Below, one piece after another: positions 1 through 7,658 of a DNA stretch of 64,000 nt. The stretch spans positions 97,936 through 161,935 of the forward strand of contig CAUHSG010000002.1 of assembly GCA_959608885.1 (NCBI GenBank). Reading direction: 5' to 3'. The notes beneath the pieces are model-generated. The model made no database searches. It was not told where the DNA came from and was given only the letters and a program-made list of their open reading frames with translations. The DNA is from an uncultured Coriobacteriia bacterium (GTDB lineage Bacteria; Actinomycetota; Coriobacteriia; Coriobacteriales; QAMH01). The first letter of the stretch is position 1. Every line of letters starts with the position of its first letter. Position numbers and translations under genes: made by a program.

Positions 1-2
1 TC

Positions 3-830
3 AACATCTTGGCCATGGGCTTTGCCGAGCAGGCGTTCGGCATTACGGTGACGTTCGCGAACTGGATGGTTCTCGGCATCATCATGAACATTGTCTTGCT
101 TCCCATCGCATGGTTCACCATCGTCAAGATATTCAAGCCCGAGCCGATTAGCGACGAGGCAATCGAGCGTATCCAGAAAGAGCGTTCGGAGATTTCCGGG
201 TTTGGCAAGGACGAAATCTGGGGCATGCTTGTCATTGTCGTGACACTGGGTCTGTGGATTGCCGGCTCGTGGTTCCCGCAGCTTGACATGACGGTCATCG
301 GTCTGCTTGCTCTGTTCCTGATGTTTCTGCCGCCGTTCAAGTGCGTCTCGTTCAAGAAGTGGTGCGATGAGAGTCCCTGGTCGGTCGTCATGCTCAATTG
401 GGCTGTTGGCTGCTTTGTTGCTGGCTTTATCGCGACAGGTGCAATGGTCTGGCTTGTTAACACGGCATTTGCGCCTCTCATGGGCCTGCCTGTGATTATC
501 GTTATGATTCTTGTCGCGGTCTTCGCCTGCGTTGTTCACAACATTCTTCCTGCAGGTGCAGCTGTCGCCGGTCTTATCACGATTCCCGTATGCGGTCTTG
601 TCATCAGTCTGGGTGGCAATGTTACCGCTGCGATTTTCATGTGTGCCGTGTTCTCCTCCGCGGCGTTTCTGTTGCCATTGGACCTTTGCGTGTACGTCGC
701 ATACTCGAACGAGCGCAAGTACTTTTCACCCTTCGACGAACTTAAGGTTGGCTGGATTCCCAGCGTGGCAGCTGTTCTGATGGTTTCCATTGTCCTGCCC
801 CTCGTCTGCACTGCCATGGGTTTGGCGTAA
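3..830 (+). CDS. DASS/SLC13-type anion transporter, C-terminal part (5' end outside window)
   Basis: The reading frame is open to the window edge, so the true start lies upstream and only about 275 C-terminal residues are seen. The protein is strongly hydrophobic with roughly six to seven membrane segments. A cytoplasmic stretch near visible residues 45-70 (rich in E/K, around EPISDEAIERIQKE) separates two membrane halves, as in divalent anion:Na+ symporters. The hairpin-like segment around HNILPAGAAVAG and the final segments fit the DASS/ArsB-like ion transporter fold. Family assignment is from overall character rather than a diagnostic motif. Its position directly before an amidase and a molybdoenzyme suggests uptake of an organic acid or aromatic acid used by those enzymes (inference). 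Confidence 0.7.
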   Translation, partial: NILAMGFAEQAFGITVTFANWMVLGIIMNIVLLPIAWFTIVKIFKPEPISDEAIERIQKERSEISGFGKDEIWGMLVIVVTLGLWIAGSWFPQLDMTVIGLLALFLMFLPPFKCVSFKKWCDESPWSVVMLNWAVGCFVAGFIATGAMVWLVNTAFAPLMGLPVIIVMILVAVFACVVHNILPAGAAVAGLITIPVCGLVISLGGNVTAAIFMCAVFSSAAFLLPLDLCVYVAYSNERKYFSPFDELKVGWIPSVAAVLMVSIVLPLVCTAMGLA

Positions 831-887
831 CAGGAGGCTTGCACGGACGAAGTTGTCAGGTGACAGCTTGCGAATAGTTCGAAAGTT

Positions 888-928
888 CCGACCCCTGACG
901 TGTTCCTAGTGACCATGCTAGGGGTCGG
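888..928 (+). terminator. hairpin after the transporter gene
   Basis: CCGACCCCT at 888-896 pairs perfectly with AGGGGTCGG at 920-928 around a 23-nt loop. It lies 58 nt after the transporter stop and 36 nt before the amidase start. There is only a weak T-rich tail (attcgttt), so it may terminate incompletely or be an attenuator. Confidence 0.5.
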
Positions 929-964
929 ATTCGTTTAGAAAAGAACTTAGAAAAGAGCAAAACC

Positions 965-2446
965 ATGATTACTGACGAATACTCGAGCGCCGTTGATCTG
1001 GCATCGGATATTAAAGATAAGAAGATTGCCCCGTCTGAAATTGTCGAAGAGACCATCAAGGCGATTGACGAGCGCAGCTCCTCCATCAATGCCTTTGTCT
1101 ATACCAACTACGACGAAGCGCGTGAAAGGGCCAAGGACGAAGATAATAGGCTTGTTCGTGGCGAGGCAAGCGGAGCATTTTTCGGCATCCCAACCGCCGC
1201 TAAGGACTTCATTCCCGGCGTGCCTGGATGGCCGGGAACTTCCGGCGGCATCAAGGCACTCTCCCATATGATTGATGACCATTGGGGAAGCTATACGGGC
1301 GCGATGAACGACGAGGGCGCCATTATGATTGGCAAGACGAACTCGCCATCTCTCGCGTTTCGTGGCACGTGTGACAACAAGATGTTCGGCCCCACGAGCA
1401 CCCCGTTCAAGCCCGGATACAACTCGGGCGGCTCCTCCGGCGGCTCGGCAGCCGCGGTCGGCGACGGTATTCTGTTTATCGCCGAAGGCACCGATGGAGG
1501 TGGGTCAATCCGCATTCCGGCCGCCTGGTGCGGCTGTTACGGATTCAAAGCGGGTAACGGCGTCATTGGCGGAGCGCCAAGGCCAAACGCCTATGGTACC
1601 TGTCATCCGTACTGTTGGGACGGAACGATTTCCCGCTCGGTCAAGGATGCCGCGTATGCCCTGCAGGCGATGGCGGGCTATGACCCCTTCGACCCCAACA
1701 GCATCGACTTCGGCGATCGCGATTATGTTGCTGCCCTCGACAAGCCGATCAAGGGCATGCGCGTCGGCTTCACGCCAGACTTCGGCATATTCCCGGTCGA
1801 GCCGGAGATCGCCGCCATGTGCGAGGATGCCGCGGCGAAGTTCGAGGATGCCGGTGCCATCGTCGAGCCTGTGAGCTTCGATTTCAAGCGCTCTGCTTTC
1901 GAGCTTGCCGAGGCATGGGATAGGATGATTACCATTTCAGGCGGTCTGGGTACCATAGAGGAAATCAAGGCTGGCGGTATCGACCTTTTACGCGACCACG
2001 CAGACGATCTGCCCGACGAACTTATCTATTGGGTGGAGGATGCCTACAAGCGCGGATATGTCGACTTCCATGACGACGAGGTGATCCGCACCGAGGTCTT
2101 CGACCAGGTCCAAAGGGCGTTCCAGGACTATGACCTCATTGTTTCGCCCACGTGTGCGTGTCATCCCGTTAAGAACGATCCGAACTGGAATACTGTTGGT
2201 CCCAAGGAAATTTGCGGCGTGAAAACCGAGCCTCTCATTGGCTTTTGTCTCACGTTCTTCTGCAACTTCACGGGCAATCCCGCGGCATCCATCCCGGCCG
2301 GCCTTTCGAAGGACGGCTTCCCGGTTGGCCTGCAGCTCATAGGCAATCGCTACGGTGAGATTGATTTGCTCGCGGCAAGTGCCGCCTATGAGCGCGTCAA
2401 TCCGTGGATGGCAGATTACGAGATCACCAAGAACCGTACGCTTTAG
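965..2446 (+). CDS. amidase signature family hydrolase, copy 1
   Basis: A 493-residue member of the amidase signature (AS) family, which hydrolyses amide bonds using a Ser-cisSer-Lys triad. The triad is visible as Lys80 (PTAAKDF), the cis-Ser in GGSSGGS at about residues 155-161, and nucleophile Ser181 (DGGGSIRIP). Spacing and length resemble 6-aminohexanoate-cyclic-dimer hydrolase (NylA) more than GatA. The C-terminal block GNPAASIPAG is typical of AS enzymes. No signal peptide is seen, so it should be cytoplasmic. It sits between an anion transporter and a transhydroxylase-like molybdoenzyme, and a close paralogue lies at 6014-7513. The substrate is unknown; an aromatic or conjugated amide is a guess from context. 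Confidence 0.85.
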   Translation: MITDEYSSAVDLASDIKDKKIAPSEIVEETIKAIDERSSSINAFVYTNYDEARERAKDEDNRLVRGEASGAFFGIPTAAKDFIPGVPGWPGTSGGIKALSHMIDDHWGSYTGAMNDEGAIMIGKTNSPSLAFRGTCDNKMFGPTSTPFKPGYNSGGSSGGSAAAVGDGILFIAEGTDGGGSIRIPAAWCGCYGFKAGNGVIGGAPRPNAYGTCHPYCWDGTISRSVKDAAYALQAMAGYDPFDPNSIDFGDRDYVAALDKPIKGMRVGFTPDFGIFPVEPEIAAMCEDAAAKFEDAGAIVEPVSFDFKRSAFELAEAWDRMITISGGLGTIEEIKAGGIDLLRDHADDLPDELIYWVEDAYKRGYVDFHDDEVIRTEVFDQVQRAFQDYDLIVSPTCACHPVKNDPNWNTVGPKEICGVKTEPLIGFCLTFFCNFTGNPAASIPAGLSKDGFPVGLQLIGNRYGEIDLLAASAAYERVNPWMADYEITKNRTL

Positions 2447-2509
2447 AGAAAGACCAGGCGCGCTCGTTTCTGACGACGGGTGCGCTTTGTTTGAATGAAA
2501 GGACATACG

Positions 2510-5122
2510 ATGTCTGAGAAAACCACAGACAAGTCAGTGATAAAGTGCATCGGCTTTTGTGGCTTTGGAATGGGTGCGAACATCACTGAAGTCGATGTGA
2601 AAGATGGACGTGTGGCTCGCATCAGGCCGCTGCACTACGACCAGCTCTACAAACCCGAGGATCTGAATTACTGGAAGATCGAGAAGAATGGTCACGTGCT
2701 CGAACCGGGCATGGCGAGCTGTCCGCCGCCGCTTGCCACGGCGTATAAGATGAGGGCCTATTCGAAGAACCGTATTCCGTATCCACTGAAGCGCGTCGAT
2801 TGGGATCCGAATGGCGAGCGCAATCCGCAGAGCCGTGGTATCTCCAAGTACGAGCGCATCTCCTGGGACGATGCCTGTGACATCATCGCGGCCGAGATCA
2901 AGAGGATTCAGGACGAGTGCGGACCGTTTTCCATCTACGCGCAATCCGATGGTCATGGAGAGACCAAGACCGTGCATGCGGCCCATGGTTGCCAGACCAA
3001 CCTCCTGGCGCTCACGGGCGGCTTCCTGAAGCAGGCCCGTCAGCCGGATTCCTGGGAAGGCTGGTACTGGGGCGCAAAGCATGTTTGGGGCATGGATCCC
3101 GTTGGCATGCAGACCATCACCAACAATGTCATCAAGGACATCGCAGAGCACACCGATGCCGTCTTCGTGTGGGGTGGCGATCCCGAAACCACGCCGTGGG
3201 GTTGGGGCGGCCAGATGTCGAGTCTCATCTCATACTGGTTCACCGACATCGGCGTCAAGCAGGTTTACGTGTGCCCCGACCTTAACTATGGCGCGGCAAT
3301 CCATGCCGACAAGTGGATTCCGGTCCTGCCGAATACTGACGTCGCCCTGCAGCTTGCAATCGCCCATGTGTGGTTGACCGAGGGCACGTACGAGAAGGAC
3401 TACATCGCCACGCACTCCGTCGGTTTCGACAAGTTCGAGGACTACGTCATGGGCCGCGGCGAAGACGGCGTCGAGAAGACACCGGCCTGGGCGGCCGAGA
3501 AGTGCGGCGTGCCCGATTACCGCATCAAGGCGCTTGCTCGCTACTGGGCGAGCAAGAAGGTCTCCGTTGCCCATTGCAACGGTGGTGGCTACATTCGCGC
3601 AGCCTTTTCGCACGAGCCCGCTCGCATGGAGATCTACCTGCTGGGCATGCGTGGCGTGGGTCAGCCGGGTGTCAATCAGTTCCAGATGATCGAGTGGCAG
3701 CTCATGGATATGCCCACGTGGAATCCCCTACCCAGTTGCTCGGTGCTCCCGAGCGTCGAGGGTGCCTATCGTGGCGCGACCATGGATCTGTCCGAGCCGT
3801 TCATCCCCAAGACGCTCATCCCCAAGGCCATCACCGAAAAGAAGCTCGAATGGCATGGCCATGTCATTGCGGGCATTGCCACCGTCGATCAGTTCATTCC
3901 GTTCGAGTGGGAGCCTGAAGAGGGCAAGGGCGTGCGCATGATCTGGTCGGATGCTCCGTGCTGGTCGAATTGCTGGCAAGGCGGCAACGTCTTCCAGGAG
4001 GCCATGCGCGACCCCGAGCTCGACTTCATCTTGGTGCAGCACCCCTGGTTCGAGAACGACACCAAGTTCGCTGACATCATCCTGCCCACCAACACGTTGT
4101 TCGAGACCGAGGATTTCAATGTTGACGTGCGCAGTGGTCAGTGGAATGCAATTGCCTACGAGGGCCGGGCAATCGACCCCATTGGCGATACACGCAGCGA
4201 TTACGAGGCCGTGTGTTCGGTTGCCAAGGCACTCGAGAAATTCGGCGGTAACTACGAGAACCTGTATGAGCGCTACACCCAGGGACGCGATGTCATGGGC
4301 TGGATCGAGAAGGGCTTCCGCGAGTCCGGTATCGAAGATGGCGAGCATGCCGACTTCGAGCAGTTCAAGGAGGACCGATTCAAGCTCTTCCCGACGCGCG
4401 AGGATTGGGAGGACATGCCACATGGCCTTATAGGCTTCTACGAAGACCCCGTGGGGCATCCGCTCTCTACGCCGTCCGGACTGATCGAGTACTACTCCGA
4501 GTCACTGGCGCAGGTCTTTCCCGATGACACGGCGCGAGGTCCCGTCGCGCGCTGGATCGAGGAGCCGCTCGACGGACATGACGATCGCCTTTCCAGCCCG
4601 CGTGCGAAGGACTATCCGTTCCTGCTCGTCACCAACCATCCGCGTTGGCGCGTGCATGCCAATCATGACGACATCCCCTGGTTCCACGAGTTCACGACGG
4701 GCAAGGTCACCGGTCCCGATGGCTACCTGTACGAGCCGCTGTACGTGAATCCGATCGATGCTGCCAAGCTTGGCCTCGAGGATGGCGATATCGCCGCCCT
4801 GTACAACGAGCGCGGCACGGTGCTGGGTGGCGTCATCATTTCCGAGCGCATCATGCCCGGTTGCGTTTCCCAGGATCATGGCGCTCGCGAGGACGAGATC
4901 GAGACTGGCGTTGGCGGCTTGGATCGCGGCGGCGCGAACAATCTGATATGCCCGTCTGCGACGACATCCAAGAACTGTGCTGGCGAGGTGACCAACAGCT
5001 ATCTCGTTGGCGTGAGGAAAGTCGATGTCATCGAGATGGCCAGGGAACGTCCGGAGGAATGGGGCCGCGCATACGATCCCGATTTCGGCCAGATTCCCGA
5101 TAGCTGGATTGTGGAGGGCTAA
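2510..5122 (+). CDS. molybdopterin enzyme large subunit, pyrogallol-phloroglucinol transhydroxylase-like
   Basis: An 870-residue molybdopterin (DMSO-reductase superfamily) catalytic subunit. Start at ATG 2510 is preferred over ATG 2495 because AAAGGA at 2498-2503 is well spaced. The N-terminus lacks a standard CX2CX3C-X~30-C iron-sulfur site, as in transhydroxylase alpha subunits, which have no Fe-S cluster. Residues H149 (SDGHG) and D180-S181-W182 match in order and spacing the Pelobacter transhydroxylase His144 and Asp174-Ser175-Trp176, where Ser175 ligates Mo. Length is almost identical to that enzyme (875). It is followed after 2 nt by a matching Fe-S beta subunit. Catechol dehydroxylases of gut Eggerthellaceae are the other close group, so dehydroxylation of a phenol is an alternative. 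No Tat signal; cytoplasmic. Confidence 0.8.
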   Translation: MSEKTTDKSVIKCIGFCGFGMGANITEVDVKDGRVARIRPLHYDQLYKPEDLNYWKIEKNGHVLEPGMASCPPPLATAYKMRAYSKNRIPYPLKRVDWDPNGERNPQSRGISKYERISWDDACDIIAAEIKRIQDECGPFSIYAQSDGHGETKTVHAAHGCQTNLLALTGGFLKQARQPDSWEGWYWGAKHVWGMDPVGMQTITNNVIKDIAEHTDAVFVWGGDPETTPWGWGGQMSSLISYWFTDIGVKQVYVCPDLNYGAAIHADKWIPVLPNTDVALQLAIAHVWLTEGTYEKDYIATHSVGFDKFEDYVMGRGEDGVEKTPAWAAEKCGVPDYRIKALARYWASKKVSVAHCNGGGYIRAAFSHEPARMEIYLLGMRGVGQPGVNQFQMIEWQLMDMPTWNPLPSCSVLPSVEGAYRGATMDLSEPFIPKTLIPKAITEKKLEWHGHVIAGIATVDQFIPFEWEPEEGKGVRMIWSDAPCWSNCWQGGNVFQEAMRDPELDFILVQHPWFENDTKFADIILPTNTLFETEDFNVDVRSGQWNAIAYEGRAIDPIGDTRSDYEAVCSVAKALEKFGGNYENLYERYTQGRDVMGWIEKGFRESGIEDGEHADFEQFKEDRFKLFPTREDWEDMPHGLIGFYEDPVGHPLSTPSGLIEYYSESLAQVFPDDTARGPVARWIEEPLDGHDDRLSSPRAKDYPFLLVTNHPRWRVHANHDDIPWFHEFTTGKVTGPDGYLYEPLYVNPIDAAKLGLEDGDIAALYNERGTVLGGVIISERIMPGCVSQDHGAREDEIETGVGGLDRGGANNLICPSATTSKNCAGEVTNSYLVGVRKVDVIEMARERPEEWGRAYDPDFGQIPDSWIVEG

Positions 5123-5124
5123 GA

Positions 5125-5898
5125 ATGAAAGCATTTGTTATTGACGTTGCCAGGTGCAACGGCTGCATGAATTGCCAGATTGCCTGCAAGGACGAGCATT
5201 GCGGTACCGATTGGCTGCCCTATGCCGCCGAGCAGCCCCTGACCGGACAGTTCTGGTGCAAGGTCGAGGAGAAGGTGCGTGGCAGCGTTCCCAAGACGCG
5301 CATCACCTACGTTCCGCACATCGGCGGTCAGAGCGACGCGCTTGCCGCGGCGGCGGGCGACGCCATCGTGGAGCGCCCCGACGGGCTCATGTACCTCGAT
5401 CCCGAGAAGGCCAAGGGACGCAAGGACCTTTGCGAGTTCGAAGGCGTGTACTGGAACGAGGCGCTCCAGATTCCGCAGACCTGCACGGGCTGCGCGCATC
5501 TGCTTGATGATGGCTGGGAGGTTCCGCGCTGCGTGGACTCCTGTCCCACCAAGGCATTGCGCTTTGGCGATGTCGCGGATCTCGATCTCGATGGTGCTGA
5601 GCAGCTCGTCGAAGGCTCGCGCATCTGGTACCGCAATTTACCCAAGCGCTTCGTGACCGGTTGCGTCGTCGACTTTGACGCTCGTGAGGTTGCCATCGGT
5701 GCCGACGTGAAGCTCGTGAGTGCGAGCGGTAATACGGTTGCCGAGCAGAAGACCGACGAGTTTGGCGATTTCATGTTCGACCAGGTCGAGCCCGCCGCTT
5801 ATCAGGTCGTCTATCAGGTTCCCGGCAAGACGGCCAAGACCTATGACGCTGATGCGACCGAGCTCGACGTGAACATCGGCGACGTGCCCGTAGCGTAA
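5125..5898 (+). CDS. transhydroxylase-like iron-sulfur small subunit with C-terminal beta-sandwich domain
   Basis: A 257-residue electron-transfer partner of the preceding large subunit, starting 2 nt after its stop. Residues 1-150 form a ferredoxin-type domain with C11, C14, C17 and C21 (CNGCMNCQIAC), then C103, C120, C123, C136 and C140 (CTGC, CVDSCP), enough for two or three [4Fe-4S] clusters. Residues about 170-257 form a carboxypeptidase-regulatory/Cna-B-like beta domain (DEFGDFMFDQVEPAAYQ). That extra domain is a distinctive feature of transhydroxylase beta subunits (about 274 residues) and is absent from ordinary DmsB-like subunits. This supports the transhydroxylase-like assignment of the pair. 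Confidence 0.8.
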   Translation: MKAFVIDVARCNGCMNCQIACKDEHCGTDWLPYAAEQPLTGQFWCKVEEKVRGSVPKTRITYVPHIGGQSDALAAAAGDAIVERPDGLMYLDPEKAKGRKDLCEFEGVYWNEALQIPQTCTGCAHLLDDGWEVPRCVDSCPTKALRFGDVADLDLDGAEQLVEGSRIWYRNLPKRFVTGCVVDFDAREVAIGADVKLVSASGNTVAEQKTDEFGDFMFDQVEPAAYQVVYQVPGKTAKTYDADATELDVNIGDVPVA

Positions 5899-5920
5899 GT
5901 TCCGCTGTCATGTTCCACGG

Positions 5921-5953
5921 AGGGGGCACGGGGCGCAACGCTTCGTGCCCCCT
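5921..5953 (+). terminator. strong hairpin after the transhydroxylase-like operon
   Basis: AGGGGGCACG (5921-5930) pairs perfectly with CGTGCCCCCT (5944-5953) around a 13-nt loop, 23 nt after the small-subunit stop and before the second amidase. There is no run of T, so the efficiency is unclear. Confidence 0.6.
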
Positions 5954-6013
5954 GTCGTAACCAGGCAAATACGCGGACTGCTTACTCGGTTTTGAGGAGC
6001 GAAGGAGATTTCT

Positions 6014-7513
6014 ATGATTAGCGACGAGTACGTAAGCGCGGTCGATCTGGTCGCCGATATCAAGGACATGAAAGTGTCTCCCTCGGAAGTAATAGAGGAA
6101 ACCATCAAGGCGATTGACGAGCGCAATCCATCTATCAATGCCTTCGTATACACCAATTACGATGAAGCGCGTGCCAAGGCGCGGGAGGAAGACGATAAGC
6201 TGACTCGAGGCGAGGCTCATGGCGCTTTCTTTGGTATACCGACCGCCGCGAAGGACTTTATTCCCGGTATACCGGGATGGCCGGGAACGACCGGCGGCGT
6301 CAAGGCCCTCTCTCATATGATTGACGACCATTGGGGTAGCTATACGGGCGCGATGAACGACGAGGGCGCCATCATGATCGGCAAGACCAATGCTCCGTCA
6401 TTCGCGTTTCGCGGAACAACCGACAACAAGATGTTCGGCCCCACGAGCACCCCGTTCAAGCCCGGATACAACTCGGGTGGCTCCTCCGGCGGATCGGCGG
6501 CCGCGGTCGGCGACGGCATCCTGCTCATCGCCGAAGGGTCTGACGGAGGCGGATCCATACGTATCCCATCTGCCTGGTGCGGATGCTATGGTTTCAAACC
6601 TGGAAATGGTACGGTGGGCGGAGCACCGAGGCCGAACGCCTATGGCACCTGCCATCCGTACTGTTTTCCGGGCAGCATATCGCGTGGCGTAAAGGATGCC
6701 GCGTATGCCCTGCAGGCGATGGCAGGTTACGACCCCTTCGACCCCAACAGCATCGACTTCGGCGATCGCGATTATGTTGCTGCCCTCGACAAGCCGATCA
6801 AGGGCATGCGCGTCGGCTTCACGCCAGACTTCGGCATATTCCCGGTCGAACCGGAGATCGCCGCCATGTGCGAGGATGCCGCGGCGAAGTTCGAGGATGC
6901 CGGCGCCATCGTCGAGCCCGTGAGCTTCGACTTTAAGCGCTCCGCCTTCGAGCTTGCCGAGTCGTGGTGTCGCATGATCACCATTTCGGGTGGCCTTGGT
7001 TCCGTCGAGGAGATCAAGGCGATGGGCATAGATCTTTTGCGTGATCATGCAGACGACCTGCCTGACGAGTTCATCTGGTGGGTCGAAGACTCGTATAAGC
7101 GTGGGTATGTCGATTTCCACGACGACGAGGTGATCCGCACGGAGGTCTTCGACCAGATTCAGGGAGCGTTCCAGGATTATGACCTCATCGTCTCGCCGAC
7201 GACTGCGTGTCATCCGGTTAAGAACGATGTTAATCGCAATACCCTGGGACCTGCAAAGATTTGCGGTGTGAAAAGTGATCCGCTTTGTGGATTTGGACTC
7301 ACGTTCTTCTGCAACTTCACGGGTAATCCTGCGGCATCCATCCCGGCCGGCCTCTCGAGGGAGGGCTTTCCGGTTGGCCTGCAGCTCATAGGCAATCGCT
7401 ACGGCGAAATCGATTTGCTTGCGGCAAGCGCAGCCTATGAGCGCATAAGCCCGTGGAGGAGCATATACGAGGTCACGGCCAAGAGGAGCTTGTCGAATTC
7501 GCATGCTGCTTGA
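6014..7513 (+). CDS. amidase signature family hydrolase, copy 2
   Basis: A 499-residue paralogue of the amidase at 965-2446, with the same triad: Lys in PTAAKDF, cis-Ser in GGSSGGS, nucleophile Ser in DGGGSIRIP. The proteins are mostly identical. Differences cluster near the N-terminus, around the loop after CHPYC, and in the segment after the second half of the catalytic domain (TTACHPVKNDVNRN versus TCACHPVKNDPNWN), which could alter substrate choice. A ~90-residue block in the middle is identical, and nearly so in DNA. The C-terminus carries six or so extra residues. An RBS (GAAGGAGA) precedes ATG 6014. Cytoplasmic; substrate unknown. Confidence 0.85.
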   Translation: MISDEYVSAVDLVADIKDMKVSPSEVIEETIKAIDERNPSINAFVYTNYDEARAKAREEDDKLTRGEAHGAFFGIPTAAKDFIPGIPGWPGTTGGVKALSHMIDDHWGSYTGAMNDEGAIMIGKTNAPSFAFRGTTDNKMFGPTSTPFKPGYNSGGSSGGSAAAVGDGILLIAEGSDGGGSIRIPSAWCGCYGFKPGNGTVGGAPRPNAYGTCHPYCFPGSISRGVKDAAYALQAMAGYDPFDPNSIDFGDRDYVAALDKPIKGMRVGFTPDFGIFPVEPEIAAMCEDAAAKFEDAGAIVEPVSFDFKRSAFELAESWCRMITISGGLGSVEEIKAMGIDLLRDHADDLPDEFIWWVEDSYKRGYVDFHDDEVIRTEVFDQIQGAFQDYDLIVSPTTACHPVKNDVNRNTLGPAKICGVKSDPLCGFGLTFFCNFTGNPAASIPAGLSREGFPVGLQLIGNRYGEIDLLAASAAYERISPWRSIYEVTAKRSLSNSHAA

Positions 7514-7551
7514 GAGATTCATGTTGTGCTGCGCTTGCTCCCGCAATCAAG

Positions 7552-7574
7552 TCAGGCGTTTCGTTATTGCCTGA
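7552..7574 (+). terminator. weak hairpin between amidase 2 and the second molybdoenzyme
   Basis: TCAGGC (7552-7557) pairs with GCCTGA (7569-7574), followed by an A/T-containing tail (attatctgttc). The stem is only 6 bp, so this is a tentative terminator. Confidence 0.3.
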
Positions 7575-7658
7575 ATTATCTGTTCGCTTGTGTCGGAGAG
7601 GGCGTTTTCACCAAGGAGATCCCTGTCACAAGAATGGGAAAGAGAGATAGGAGAGCAC

